Source: Deltaproteobacteria bacterium (GTDB lineage: Bacteria; Desulfobacterota; JADFXK01). Taken from it: a DNA stretch of 8,972 nucleotides. Below, one piece after another: positions 1-6,931 of the stretch. The notes under the pieces are model-generated. The model ran no database searches. It was not told the DNA's origin and saw nothing but the letters and a program-made list of their open reading frames with translations. Where the stretch lies: contig JADFYC010000139.1 in the NCBI GenBank assembly GCA_015233295.1, positions 1 through 8,972 of the forward strand. The letters are read 5' to 3'. Position 1 is the first letter of the stretch. Each line of letters opens with the position of its first letter. The translations under genes were made by a program, and so were the position numbers.

Positions 1-345
1 ACACAGGGTCCTCATTCGTTTAGCTGTGACCGCGCCGGGAGGGGAGGTTTCTTGATACGGAAGTATTTCGTAGCCTGGGAATTGGAAGACAGATCGGGCC
101 GCGATCGCGGAACCTAAGAAAAAGGTGAGGTCGTTGAACAAATTTTGGGCTTCACGCGGGGTGGGCGCGACGATCAAAAAAGACCGTTGCAGCTTCTTAA
201 ATAAGTGTGATATAATATATGGTTGAGACGAGCTGGTCAACCCGTAGAGATAGACCGGACCAGTCCCTCGACTGACCTGCTCGGTCAATTCTGCAACAGA
301 ACATTCATCAAGAGAACTAGTGTCAGGAAACGGTGTATCCACCAC
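1..345 (-). CDS. mfd: Transcription-repair coupling factor Mfd, N-terminal fragment (runs off left edge)
   Basis: The minus strand is open from a TGA at 367-369 to the window edge. From a GTG at 343-345 it gives 115 codons. Mfd is the ATP-dependent translocase that removes RNA polymerase stalled at DNA lesions and recruits UvrA. The visible part matches the UvrB-like N-terminal module: YLYGLTSSSQPYIISHLF (about residues 33-50) sits where UvrB has a Walker A motif and is degenerate, as is usual in Mfd. It is followed by FLIVAPTPREAQNLFNDL (56-73) and FPGYEILPYQETSPP (89-103), the FPxxExLPYxxxSP signature of Mfd/UvrB. The degenerate P-loop argues against UvrB. The helicase and RNA-polymerase-binding domains lie outside the window. 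The start is uncertain: no in-frame ATG exists between the stop and the conserved region, and the GTG has no clear Shine-Dalgarno sequence. It is co-directional with the foldase gene upstream, 118 bases away. Confidence 0.82.
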   Translation of the reverse strand, partial: MVDTPFPDTSSLDECSVAELTEQVSRGTGPVYLYGLTSSSQPYIISHLFKKLQRSFLIVAPTPREAQNLFNDLTFFLGSAIAARSVFQFPGYEILPYQETSPPGAVTAKRMRTLC

Positions 346-399
346 AAACCGAAAAATATCTGAATGTCATTCAATTCGACCATCTGATTCAGTTGCCCA

Positions 400-440
400 T
401 GAGACAGAAACGAGGGGATATCACCCCTCGCCCAGTCTCA
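400..440 (-). terminator. Interrupted hairpin between foldase gene and mfd (possible weak terminator)
   Basis: A 7-bp stem CGAGGGG/CCCCTCG (411-417 with 424-430) closes a 6-base loop. An outer 6-bp stem TGAGAC/GTCTCA (400-405 with 435-440) is separated from it by an internal loop. Read on the minus strand it lies 24 bases past the foldase stop codon, and the inner stem is followed by TTTCTGTCT, a poor T-tract. It could attenuate rather than fully stop transcription into mfd. Other than this hairpin, 346-463 holds nothing I recognise. Confidence 0.45.
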
Positions 441-463
441 CATTTCAAGCCACGAACAATCGA

Positions 464-1435
464 TCAATCGGGCTTACTGATCAGTTCCACGGTTATGTTC
501 TTTCTTAATTTCTCCAGGGCCTCACCAATAATCTTATGCTCCTGTTCAGTCACCATTTTTTGATAAATAATGCTTCGGGAGTTCAGGTATGAATTCTGCT
601 TGCCTTCGGTTTGAGCTTCTTTCAGAATAAGGTACCAACCTTTCTGACCTTTTACCGGGCGACTTAATTCGTTTTCGACCAAAGCCAGGGCAACCTTCTC
701 GACTTCCGGATCCTTTTCACCTTTGTTAAACCAGGGGACCCAACCGCCTTTGGGGGCGGTCGCCGTATCTTTAGAATGCGTAACGGCTAACCCACGGAAA
801 ACATGCGGCGTAGTTAGCATTACTCGGTCTTCGGCCTTAGCCTTTTCGCCACCGGCGGACTTTTGGTTGGCCACCGAATTCTTCATTTCAACAAAAAGTT
901 TATCGGCCTCTTCCTTGGTATCAACCAAAATCCAGAACAATTTGAGGGCCGGCTTATCATAAAACTCATCTTTGTTTTTTTCGTAATACTCTTTCATCTG
1001 CTCGTCGGTAACGTCGACCTTTCCTCTGAGCAAATTCTCTTCGTAGGCCTTGGATAATATTTGATTCTCCGATTTTGTTAACTTCTTAACAAGGACTGGA
1101 TCTTTATCCAGTCCGGTGCGGCGCGCTTCGGTAGCCAGGACCAGGCTAACCAATAACCCATCCAATACACTCAACTTGTCGCCCTCAGTCGGCGGTTTAT
1201 CACGAAATCTGGTCGGGTCGGCATACAGCACCGCGTCCACGTCGGATTGGGTGACTTCATAATCTCCCACTTTGGCCAGGACTTTATTTTTAGGTGCCAT
1301 CGTTTTTGTTTCTTTTTTGGCGGCGTCTCTTCGGGGCCCCACCGGAGACGGAACGGGTTTATCGTTCGTCGCGGCCAGAGCCAAAGGCGCCATCAGAAAG
1401 CACGCCAGAATAAGCAAAATTAATGTCTTACGCAT
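464..1435 (-). CDS. Periplasmic PpiC/SurA-like (parvulin-type) foldase
   Basis: This 323-residue protein is an exported parvulin-type peptidyl-prolyl isomerase or chaperone, expected to help fold secreted and outer-membrane proteins. Residues 1-21 form a Sec signal peptide (MRK, a hydrophobic run, then ALA just before the cut); no lipobox cysteine follows. A Pro/Lys-rich linker runs to about 50. The SurA-N-like helical region begins with VLAKVGDYEVTQSDVDAVL (52-70). The parvulin-like domain spans about 163-273, with LAVTHSKDTATAPKGGWVPWF (216-236) matching the family's S-x-D...GG-x-x-x-W-F core, and RPVKGQKGWYLILKE near its end. Both histidines common in active parvulins are replaced (W168 and Y268), and a charged insertion occupies about 187-205. 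A C-terminal helix follows. The ATG is supported by AAGGAGG at 1440-1446, four bases upstream. General class is secure; catalytic activity is doubtful. Confidence 0.85.
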   Translation of the reverse strand: MRKTLILLILACFLMAPLALAATNDKPVPSPVGPRRDAAKKETKTMAPKNKVLAKVGDYEVTQSDVDAVLYADPTRFRDKPPTEGDKLSVLDGLLVSLVLATEARRTGLDKDPVLVKKLTKSENQILSKAYEENLLRGKVDVTDEQMKEYYEKNKDEFYDKPALKLFWILVDTKEEADKLFVEMKNSVANQKSAGGEKAKAEDRVMLTTPHVFRGLAVTHSKDTATAPKGGWVPWFNKGEKDPEVEKVALALVENELSRPVKGQKGWYLILKEAQTEGKQNSYLNSRSIIYQKMVTEQEHKIIGEALEKLRKNITVELISKPD

Positions 1436-2121
1436 GAATCCTCCTTATTTATTTCGTTTTAAAAAGTGTTATATCAAACAGTTAGAATCTACCTCCAGAT
1501 CATCAAGTTTTGGCCCGAATAAGCATGGATTGTTCACACATGAAGGACCAAACCACCTCCAGGACCGTCCGTAGTAGCCTAAGTCCGAACTTGTCAAGCG
1601 GCTTGAATACCACGGCCCGGTTATCTTAGCAAGGCAAAAAATTGGAACTACACGTATTCTAAATGAAATAAATTTATCCTGGTCCATCAGCCGAAAGATC
1701 AACCTACCCCCCAATTCCACTTCCCAGAGGCCGGAAGTCACATGCCGGGCGGGTGATAAGACATGGTGAAGGCCAGGCCAATCCGGACCACGGCATCGCG
1801 TCACCGCTGCGGAACCGGAGAATCATATTTGGACCTGAATGTATTTCCTAAAATCCAGACAAAAGGACAGCCCGGATGCGCAACTCCCCAGGCTAACAAT
1901 TCATAACCGTTAAGTTTGGCGTTTGAAGCTTGACACTCTCCGACGTTTCGCCTATATTTTCGGGATAAGGCCAACTCAATGTTCACTCTGTTATTTAAGC
2001 AAGTTGAAATAAGCTACCGGCCGATAATGGTTCCCGGTTTGGTCCACCTGACCAATCCTGAAACGGCAAATCAACTTTTCCCGTCCCTAATGTTACGTGA
2101 AAAAAACAGAAAGACAGGACC
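1436..2121. other. Divergent intergenic region between foldase gene and tex
   Basis: These 686 bases separate two divergently oriented genes. The right part holds a strong rightward promoter (1930-1958) and a leader of about 155 bases for tex. That leader contains a 6-bp hairpin TTGGTC/GACCAA with a 5-base loop (2039-2055). The left part must carry the foldase promoter. One weak candidate is TTGACA at 1592-1597 (minus strand) with TACTAC at 1571-1576, but its 15-base spacer is short. The open frames of 111 and 61 codons here lack family resemblance, plausible composition and ribosome binding sites, so I do not call them genes. I see no tRNA-like or CRISPR-like structure. Confidence 0.7.
1930..1958 (+). 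promoter_or_regulatory. Sigma70-type promoter for tex
   Basis: A perfect -35 box TTGACA (1930-1935) is followed by a 17-base spacer and the -10 box TATATT (1953-1958), five of six matches to consensus. Transcription would begin near 1965 and leave a leader of roughly 155 bases before the tex ATG at 2122. It is the best promoter match I found in the window. Confidence 0.75.
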
Positions 2122-4389
2122 ATGGATCTAAAGCAACACCTATCTGCAGAATTCCAGCTCCGTGACTGGCAAGTAGACAATGTCATCGCCTTGTTGGATG
2201 ACCGGGCCACCATACCCTTCATTGCCCGTTACCGGAAAGAGGCCACCGGTGAGCTTAACGAAGTGGTTCTGCGGGAACTCAGTGACCGTTACGAATACTT
2301 GAAAGAAATTGAAGAACGCAAGGAAACAGTCCTGAAGACTATTTCCGAACTGGGCAAACTGACCGACGACCTCAAACAAAAGATAGAAGATTGTCTGGAA
2401 AAGTCAAAGCTGGAGGACTTGTACCTGCCCTACAAACCCAAAAAACGAACCAGGGAATCGGTAGCCAAAGAAAAAGGATTAGAACCGCTTTTGGATTGGA
2501 TATTAAGCCTTTCTGATCCTTACGCCGACGTGGAAGCCGAGGCCCAAAAATATGTTGATTTGGATAAAGGGGTGTCTTCGGCCATTGAAGCTTTGAAGGG
2601 AGCCGCCGATATCTTTGCCGAACGGATCGCTGAAAAAGCGGAATACCGAGATTTAGTCAGGGCGAATTTCTTGACCAAAGGGCTTTTTGTTTCCAAAGTT
2701 AAGAAAGATATGGAAAGTCAAAAGACCAAATTTGAAATGTATTACGACTACCGGGTACCGGTTAAGGAAATAAAATCACACAATATGTTGGCTGTAAGAC
2801 GAGCGGAGAAAGAAGGCGTGGTAGCTTTCAAGATTGAGGCCGATGAGGATGAAATCATCGCCACCATCTCCGGCCGCGAAATCAAGATCGGAGCCGGGCC
2901 GGTGGCCGATTTCCTTAAGTCGGCCATAAAAGATGCCTACGATCGCTTAGTCAAGGTGTCCATCAGTGCCGAAGTCCGTCTCACCAAGAAAAAAGAGGCC
3001 GATTTGGAGGCGATCAAGACATTCGAGAAGAATCTGAGAGAACTCCTGTTGGCCGCACCGGCCGGAAATGTCCGAGTCTTCGGAGTCGATCCCGGATTTC
3101 GGACCGGCTGTAAAGTGGCCATGCTGGACGAAACCGCCAATTTGTTGGGATATATTACCCTGCACTTGCATAAATCGCAGCGGGAAGAGGATCAGGCCAA
3201 GGAAAATCTGCATAAGCTGATCAATATCCACCACCCGAGATTCATCGCCATCGGCAACGGGACTGCCTCCAGGGAAACCGATAAATTCATAAAGCAGGTG
3301 GTCAAAGAACTAGATACTGATGATAAACCCCATGTCTTAGTGGTCAGTGAATCCGGCGCTTCGGTTTATTCAGCCAGCGATTGTGCCATCCATGAGTTCC
3401 CCGACCTGGACGTAACGATCCGGGGCGCCGTCAGCATCGGCCGCCGACTGGTGGACCCTTTGGCCGAGATGGTCAAGATAGACCCAAAATCTTTAGGCGT
3501 GGGACAATACCAACATGACGTAGATCAGAACCTGTTGAAAAAGAAGCTGGAGGAAGTGGTGGAATCCTGCGTGAACTACGTGGGAGTCAACCTAAACACC
3601 GCCTCAGCCGAACTGTTGTCTTATGTTTCCGGGCTGACCATGGGTAACGCCCAAAAGGTTGTCAAGCACCGCCAAGAATCTGGTCCCTTTAAGAACCGGC
3701 GGACGCTCCTCGACGTCGGCGGTATCGGGGCCAAGACTTTTGAACAAGCCGCCGGGTTTCTCCGGATCAAGGGTGGCGACAACCCCTTAGATGATTCGGC
3801 CGTCCATCCCGAGAGCTACTACGTTGTAGAAAAGATGGCCCAAAAGCTAAATATCCCGGTAACCTCCCTGATCGCCAACGATACCGTCCTCAGTTCCTTG
3901 CGGGCCGAAGATTACGCCAACGAAAAAACCGGCATCACCACCATCAAAGACATTTTAGACGAACTAAAAAAACCGGGACGCGACCCCAGAGCGACTTTTT
4001 CCTACGCCGATTTTCGTGAAGATGTGACGGAGGTGACCGATCTGAAGGAGGAAATGATCCTGGAAGGCGTGGTGACCAATGTCACCAACTTCGGCGCCTT
4101 TGTCGATATCGGGGTCCATCGGGACGGGTTGGTTCACGTCTCGCAACTGGCCGAGAAATTCGTCAGCGATCCCGCAACGGTAGTCAAGATGGGAGATCGG
4201 GTGAAAGTGAAAGTGCTCACCGTCGACCAGGACCTGGGCCGGATATCCTTATCCATGCGCCTTGATGCCCCCAAGACCGAACGGCGGCCTGATTCCCCCA
4301 AGGCCGAACGCGGCCCCCAACGAATTGCTCCGGCGCCGGCCAAAAAGATGGCCACCCTGGAAGATCTGGTCAAGAAATTCAACAGATAA
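2122..4389 (+). CDS. tex: Tex-family S1 RNA-binding transcription accessory protein (YhgF-like)
   Basis: The 755-residue protein is full length for Tex/YhgF (Escherichia coli YhgF is about 773). Tex is a cytoplasmic nucleic-acid-binding protein related to eukaryotic Spt6, linked to transcription and expression of toxin and stress genes. Domain order is canonical. The Tex N-terminal helical region carries IPFIARYRKEATGELNE (31-47) and LEDLYLPYKPKKRTRE (97-112). A YqgF/RNase H-like fold starts at VFGVDPGFRTG (319-329). Helix-hairpin-helix motifs lie at about 490-565 (LNTASAELLSYVSGL, then DVGGIGAKTFEQAAGF). An S1 RNA-binding domain spans about 648-714 (NFGAFVDIGVHRDGLVHVSQL). A basic, proline-rich tail of about 40 residues ends the protein. 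The ATG at 2122 fits the family N-terminus, but the upstream AGGA is only two bases away and weak. It is the only complete plus-strand gene here and appears monocistronic, between its own promoter and a downstream hairpin. Confidence 0.95.
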   Translation: MDLKQHLSAEFQLRDWQVDNVIALLDDRATIPFIARYRKEATGELNEVVLRELSDRYEYLKEIEERKETVLKTISELGKLTDDLKQKIEDCLEKSKLEDLYLPYKPKKRTRESVAKEKGLEPLLDWILSLSDPYADVEAEAQKYVDLDKGVSSAIEALKGAADIFAERIAEKAEYRDLVRANFLTKGLFVSKVKKDMESQKTKFEMYYDYRVPVKEIKSHNMLAVRRAEKEGVVAFKIEADEDEIIATISGREIKIGAGPVADFLKSAIKDAYDRLVKVSISAEVRLTKKKEADLEAIKTFEKNLRELLLAAPAGNVRVFGVDPGFRTGCKVAMLDETANLLGYITLHLHKSQREEDQAKENLHKLINIHHPRFIAIGNGTASRETDKFIKQVVKELDTDDKPHVLVVSESGASVYSASDCAIHEFPDLDVTIRGAVSIGRRLVDPLAEMVKIDPKSLGVGQYQHDVDQNLLKKKLEEVVESCVNYVGVNLNTASAELLSYVSGLTMGNAQKVVKHRQESGPFKNRRTLLDVGGIGAKTFEQAAGFLRIKGGDNPLDDSAVHPESYYVVEKMAQKLNIPVTSLIANDTVLSSLRAEDYANEKTGITTIKDILDELKKPGRDPRATFSYADFREDVTEVTDLKEEMILEGVVTNVTNFGAFVDIGVHRDGLVHVSQLAEKFVSDPATVVKMGDRVKVKVLTVDQDLGRISLSMRLDAPKTERRPDSPKAERGPQRIAPAPAKKMATLEDLVKKFNR

Positions 4390-4394
4390 AGAGC

Positions 4395-4423
4395 ATAACG
4401 CAGAGGTGCGTCCTTTGCGTTAT
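4395..4423. terminator. Bidirectional hairpin between convergent tex and the unknown gene
   Basis: A 12-bp stem (4395-4406 with 4412-4423, one G-T pair) closes a 5-base loop TGCGT. It starts six bases after the tex stop and ends eight bases before the end of the opposing gene, so it is placed to terminate both. On the minus strand it is followed by GCTCTTTATCT; on the plus strand no T-tract follows. The stem is convincing; efficiency as an intrinsic terminator is uncertain. Confidence 0.65.
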
Positions 4424-4430
4424 CCTAAAG

Positions 4431-5153
4431 CTATGCCGGATACTGCCCCAGCAGAATATTTTCGATATCCTCCTTGAGCAGGTCTAACCGATCAGCCATA
4501 TCCGGGCGCCTCAATTGTTCACCCAACTTGTCTATTTCACTATTTATCAAGGCAATCTCATAACAGAATCCGCAAAGGTGCCGAACCATTCCGTCCAGTC
4601 CGGTCATACGGCGGAACAAATTGAGATCATCAACCAAAAAATTACTGAATACTTCTGAGGTCAAATAATTAAAAAAATCGACCCCCTTCTTCAACCTTCG
4701 GCCAAAACGTTCCAACAGGGTGTCAGCCAGGTCGTGCCAATCGTAACCCAGGGTATTGCACCTGGCACACCGCCATAAGCCGATACGTTCATCAAAATCT
4801 CTAAAAATATCCTCTCCCCCCAATAAGTCGACCAGGCATTCCTCCGAGGTGATCCGGGGCAAGATATCCAAGACGCTCTTGTAGGTCACCTTTAAAGACA
4901 ACGCTTCCAGATGCGGATCCAGGACGTCTGCCGTAATATTGATGTGATATGTTTCATTCATCTGAGACAAAGCCCGGTTAAACAACTCATTGGGTTCGAA
5001 GAATTTCCTTTTCTTTCTCTTGTCATAAAACCTATAGGCGAAAAGCTCCAGATCCGGTCCCAAAGAAAGTAAAACCCGATTGCAGGCTCGGCCCCGTTGA
5101 CGTTGTATTTGCACCAGATAGTAACACTGGTTTCGTTTCCTGACAATGACCAT
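4431..5153 (-). CDS. Uncharacterised protein with two CxxC motifs and a transposase-like N-terminal segment
   Basis: I do not recognise a characterised family for this 240-residue protein. No signal peptide or membrane segment is visible, so it is probably cytoplasmic. The N-terminus (residues 3-32, VRKR, then YYLVQIQRQRG, then RVLLSLG) resembles the short beta-rich segment with a YYLVES-x-R-x-x-G-K-x-R-Q-x-x-L-x-x-LG pattern that opens some IS transposases and related small proteins. No catalytic transposase domain follows. A basic stretch DKRKKRK is at 44-50. Two pairs, CARC (129-132) and CGFC (194-197), could bind one zinc ion or form a redox site. The C-terminus (about 200-232) is a charged helix, possibly coiled coil. 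The ATG is well supported: GGAGGAGG lies immediately upstream, and a TATAAT box (5181-5186, minus strand) lies 28 bases from the start. Coding is likely because the start signals and composition are good. Confidence 0.72.
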   Translation of the reverse strand: MVIVRKRNQCYYLVQIQRQRGRACNRVLLSLGPDLELFAYRFYDKRKKRKFFEPNELFNRALSQMNETYHINITADVLDPHLEALSLKVTYKSVLDILPRITSEECLVDLLGGEDIFRDFDERIGLWRCARCNTLGYDWHDLADTLLERFGRRLKKGVDFFNYLTSEVFSNFLVDDLNLFRRMTGLDGMVRHLCGFCYEIALINSEIDKLGEQLRRPDMADRLDLLKEDIENILLGQYPA

Positions 5154-5180
5154 GGCCTCCTCCGGCAGTTAGGAAAGAGG

Positions 5181-5186
5181 ATTATA
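5181..5186 (-). promoter_or_regulatory. Probable -10 box of the unknown CxxC gene
   Basis: The minus strand reads TATAAT, a perfect -10 hexamer, 28 bases upstream of the ATG at 5151-5153. No good -35 box lies at 16-18 bases, so an activator or another sigma factor may be involved. A run of seven T (minus strand, 5214-5220) lies just upstream and may be what remains of a threonine synthase terminator, but its preceding hairpin is very weak. Confidence 0.45.
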
Positions 5187-5251
5187 ACCGTCCGATGCCG
5201 AATTCTCCCATTGAAAAAAAGGCATAATGCGGAGGGAAGGAGTGAAGACCG

Positions 5252-6757
5252 TTACTTCTTAGGTTTCAACCCCAGTCGTTGGGCAATCTCGCCGGCCGTT
5301 TGCCTGACAAATTCATCAAACTTATCGCCGGTTAGAGGCCGCCCTGGCTGAGGCACTTCGGCCAGACCGGCGGGGTGGATATACCGGGGTTGGTTGATCA
5401 GTTCTTTTTTTGATTTCACCTGGAATTCCGGCGGAAAACTGTCCTGGAAGTACAATTCCTGGAAGCCGATAAACTTAAGCATGTGCGCGGTGGCGTCAAG
5501 TACCGCCGTCTCCGCCGGGTCGATCACCCGGTCGCGGACTGCGGCCGCCAGTCCGGCCAACGATTCTCCCCCCTGGGTGCAGGCGATGTGGCCGTGGCGG
5601 TTGGCCCTCATCATCCAGTCCATAATTTCCTGCTCCCGGGTTTGGACCACGAAAACTCTTTGCCGGCCGGCTAGATCATTGTATTTCTCGGCTACCTGGA
5701 TCACCCGCGGCATGGACACCGGATTCCCGATCATGGCCGCCTGGGCGACTGAAGGCTTCACCGTAACAGGTAGGTATTTCCTTTTTTTATCATCTGGTTC
5801 CAAATAATATCGATAGACCGGGTCGGCATGTTCCGATTGCACGCCCACAACCTTGGGCAAGCCGTCGATAATTCCCAACTCCAGGAAATTAATAAACCCC
5901 GACATAACTGCGGTAATATTCCCGGCGTTGCCGATGGGCACAAAAACCGCCTTATCAGCCACTTGATAGTCAAAATCCTGGGCGATCTCATAAGAGTAGG
6001 ATTCCTGCCCTTTGATCCGCCAGGCGTTTTTGGAGTTGAGCAGAGCCACGTGGTAATTGTCGGCCAGATTCTCCACGATCTTCATGCAATCATCGAATAC
6101 CCCGGGAACCTCAAAAACATTAGCTCCACTACCCAGAGGCTGGGCCAATTGTTGCGGGGTAACCTTTCCGTGTGGTAACAGCACTGAAGATTTGACCACC
6201 CCGGCCAGATAAGCCGAATATAGCGCGGCCGAAGCTGAAGTATCCCCGGTGGAAGCACAAATTGACAGGAGATTGGACAATCCCTTTTTCTTAACCAGGT
6301 GATTGATAAAACTCAGGGCCACAGCCATACCCCGATCCTTAAACGAGGCTGAGGGGTTCTGCCCATCATTCTTATAGTAGAAATGTGCTCCAACCGCCGT
6401 CTCCAAAGGGACATTTGCCTTAACCAACGGGGTGTGTCCCTCGCCTAAATAGACCACGTCCGACAAAGGGATGTTCGGCCCGACCAGCTCTTGATACCGG
6501 AAAATACCTTTAACCGCAGGAAGATTCAGCATCTTCCGGTAATCAAAGATTTTTTGCCACAGCCAGCCATCCTTCTTCTTTAAGACATCAAAACTGCGGT
6601 CAATGATCATGAATACCCCGGAGCAGGCTGGGCAAGTATACCAAAGTTCATCTACGGAAAATTCTGCCCCACAGCCTAAGCAGCGGTAGATCAAATCACC
6701 CCCCACCTGGGGTATCAAATGGGGTTGGATGTCCTGTGGAAAGTCTTCGAGTCTCAT
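5252..6757 (-). CDS. thrC: Threonine synthase, long (plant-type) PLP-dependent form with zinc-ribbon N-terminus
   Basis: Threonine synthase converts O-phospho-L-homoserine and water to L-threonine and phosphate with pyridoxal phosphate, the last step of threonine biosynthesis. I chose the ATG at 6757 (501 residues) because AAGGGA lies a few bases upstream; the in-frame ATG at 6775 has no ribosome binding site. Numbering from 6757, CLGC (26-29) and CPAC (42-45) form a likely zinc ribbon. YLGEGHTPLVKA (103-114) is the usual substrate-domain entry. The PLP lysine is K140 in SASFKDRGM. CASTGDTSASAA follows, and VPIGNAGNI is the glycine-rich phosphate-binding loop. STGDTSA, IGNPVSMPR and TAHMLKF resemble the plant-type enzymes, as does the length. 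It is a PLP fold-type II enzyme; the paralogous archaeal cysteate synthase is the main alternative and seems less likely. No other threonine-pathway gene is adjacent. Confidence 0.88.
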   Translation of the reverse strand: MRLEDFPQDIQPHLIPQVGGDLIYRCLGCGAEFSVDELWYTCPACSGVFMIIDRSFDVLKKKDGWLWQKIFDYRKMLNLPAVKGIFRYQELVGPNIPLSDVVYLGEGHTPLVKANVPLETAVGAHFYYKNDGQNPSASFKDRGMAVALSFINHLVKKKGLSNLLSICASTGDTSASAALYSAYLAGVVKSSVLLPHGKVTPQQLAQPLGSGANVFEVPGVFDDCMKIVENLADNYHVALLNSKNAWRIKGQESYSYEIAQDFDYQVADKAVFVPIGNAGNITAVMSGFINFLELGIIDGLPKVVGVQSEHADPVYRYYLEPDDKKRKYLPVTVKPSVAQAAMIGNPVSMPRVIQVAEKYNDLAGRQRVFVVQTREQEIMDWMMRANRHGHIACTQGGESLAGLAAAVRDRVIDPAETAVLDATAHMLKFIGFQELYFQDSFPPEFQVKSKKELINQPRYIHPAGLAEVPQPGRPLTGDKFDEFVRQTAGEIAQRLGLKPKK

Positions 6758-6833
6758 ACCTATCCCTTCAACCATGCTATTATTTTTTAGTTGTACCTCG
6801 AGAGGTTATAATTTTCCTTTTGCGATGAGGCCT

Positions 6834-6900
6834 GGTTGCTGGTCACTTGTTGCTTGTGATAGGTCGTGTTCAACGAGTAAGCAGCAAGCAACCGGCAACC
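6834..6900. repeat. Imperfect inverted repeat between the binding-protein gene and thrC
   Basis: The arms are GGTTGC (6834-6839) with GCAACC (6895-6900), and GTTGCTTG (6849-6856) with CAAGCAAC (6885-6892). They enclose a 28-base loop, with an unequal bulge between the inner and outer stems. GGTTGC-type units recur within each arm (on the minus strand CCGGTTGCCGGTTGC). It lies 32 bases past the binding-protein stop and upstream of thrC. It may be a terminator-like structure or a dispersed intergenic repeat. No T-tract follows on the minus strand. The rest of 6758-6931 includes a possible TATAAC box for thrC about 40 bases before its start, without a good -35. Confidence 0.5.
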
Positions 6901-6931
6901 GGTGCTCGCAGAAGCGGCAGTTATGGCCTTG

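Noticed and set aside
100..140. Apparent frameshift inside mfd near the A-run at 117-123.
   Set aside because: It came from miscounting the run. With the five A at 119-123 counted correctly the frame is continuous from the degenerate P-loop region to FPGYEILPYQE.
320..563. Overlapping plus-strand open frames of 62 and 76 codons.
   Set aside because: They lie antisense to the mfd start, the hairpin and the foldase 3' end, with no protein-like features.
1469..1986. Two minus-strand open frames (111 and 61 codons) in the gap between the foldase gene and tex.
   Set aside because: Their translations resemble no family, are rich in Trp, Arg and Pro without pattern, lack ribosome binding sites, and the right one overlaps the tex promoter on the opposite strand.
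6758..6775. Upstream ATG for threonine synthase (six extra codons).
   Set aside because: It has no ribosome binding site, whereas the ATG at 6757 is preceded by AAGGGA, which lies within those six codons.
6849..6892. Inverted repeat considered as a tRNA or small structured RNA.
   Set aside because: It lacks a T-loop GTTCRA motif, a CCA end or a cloverleaf layout; the arms are short repeat units.
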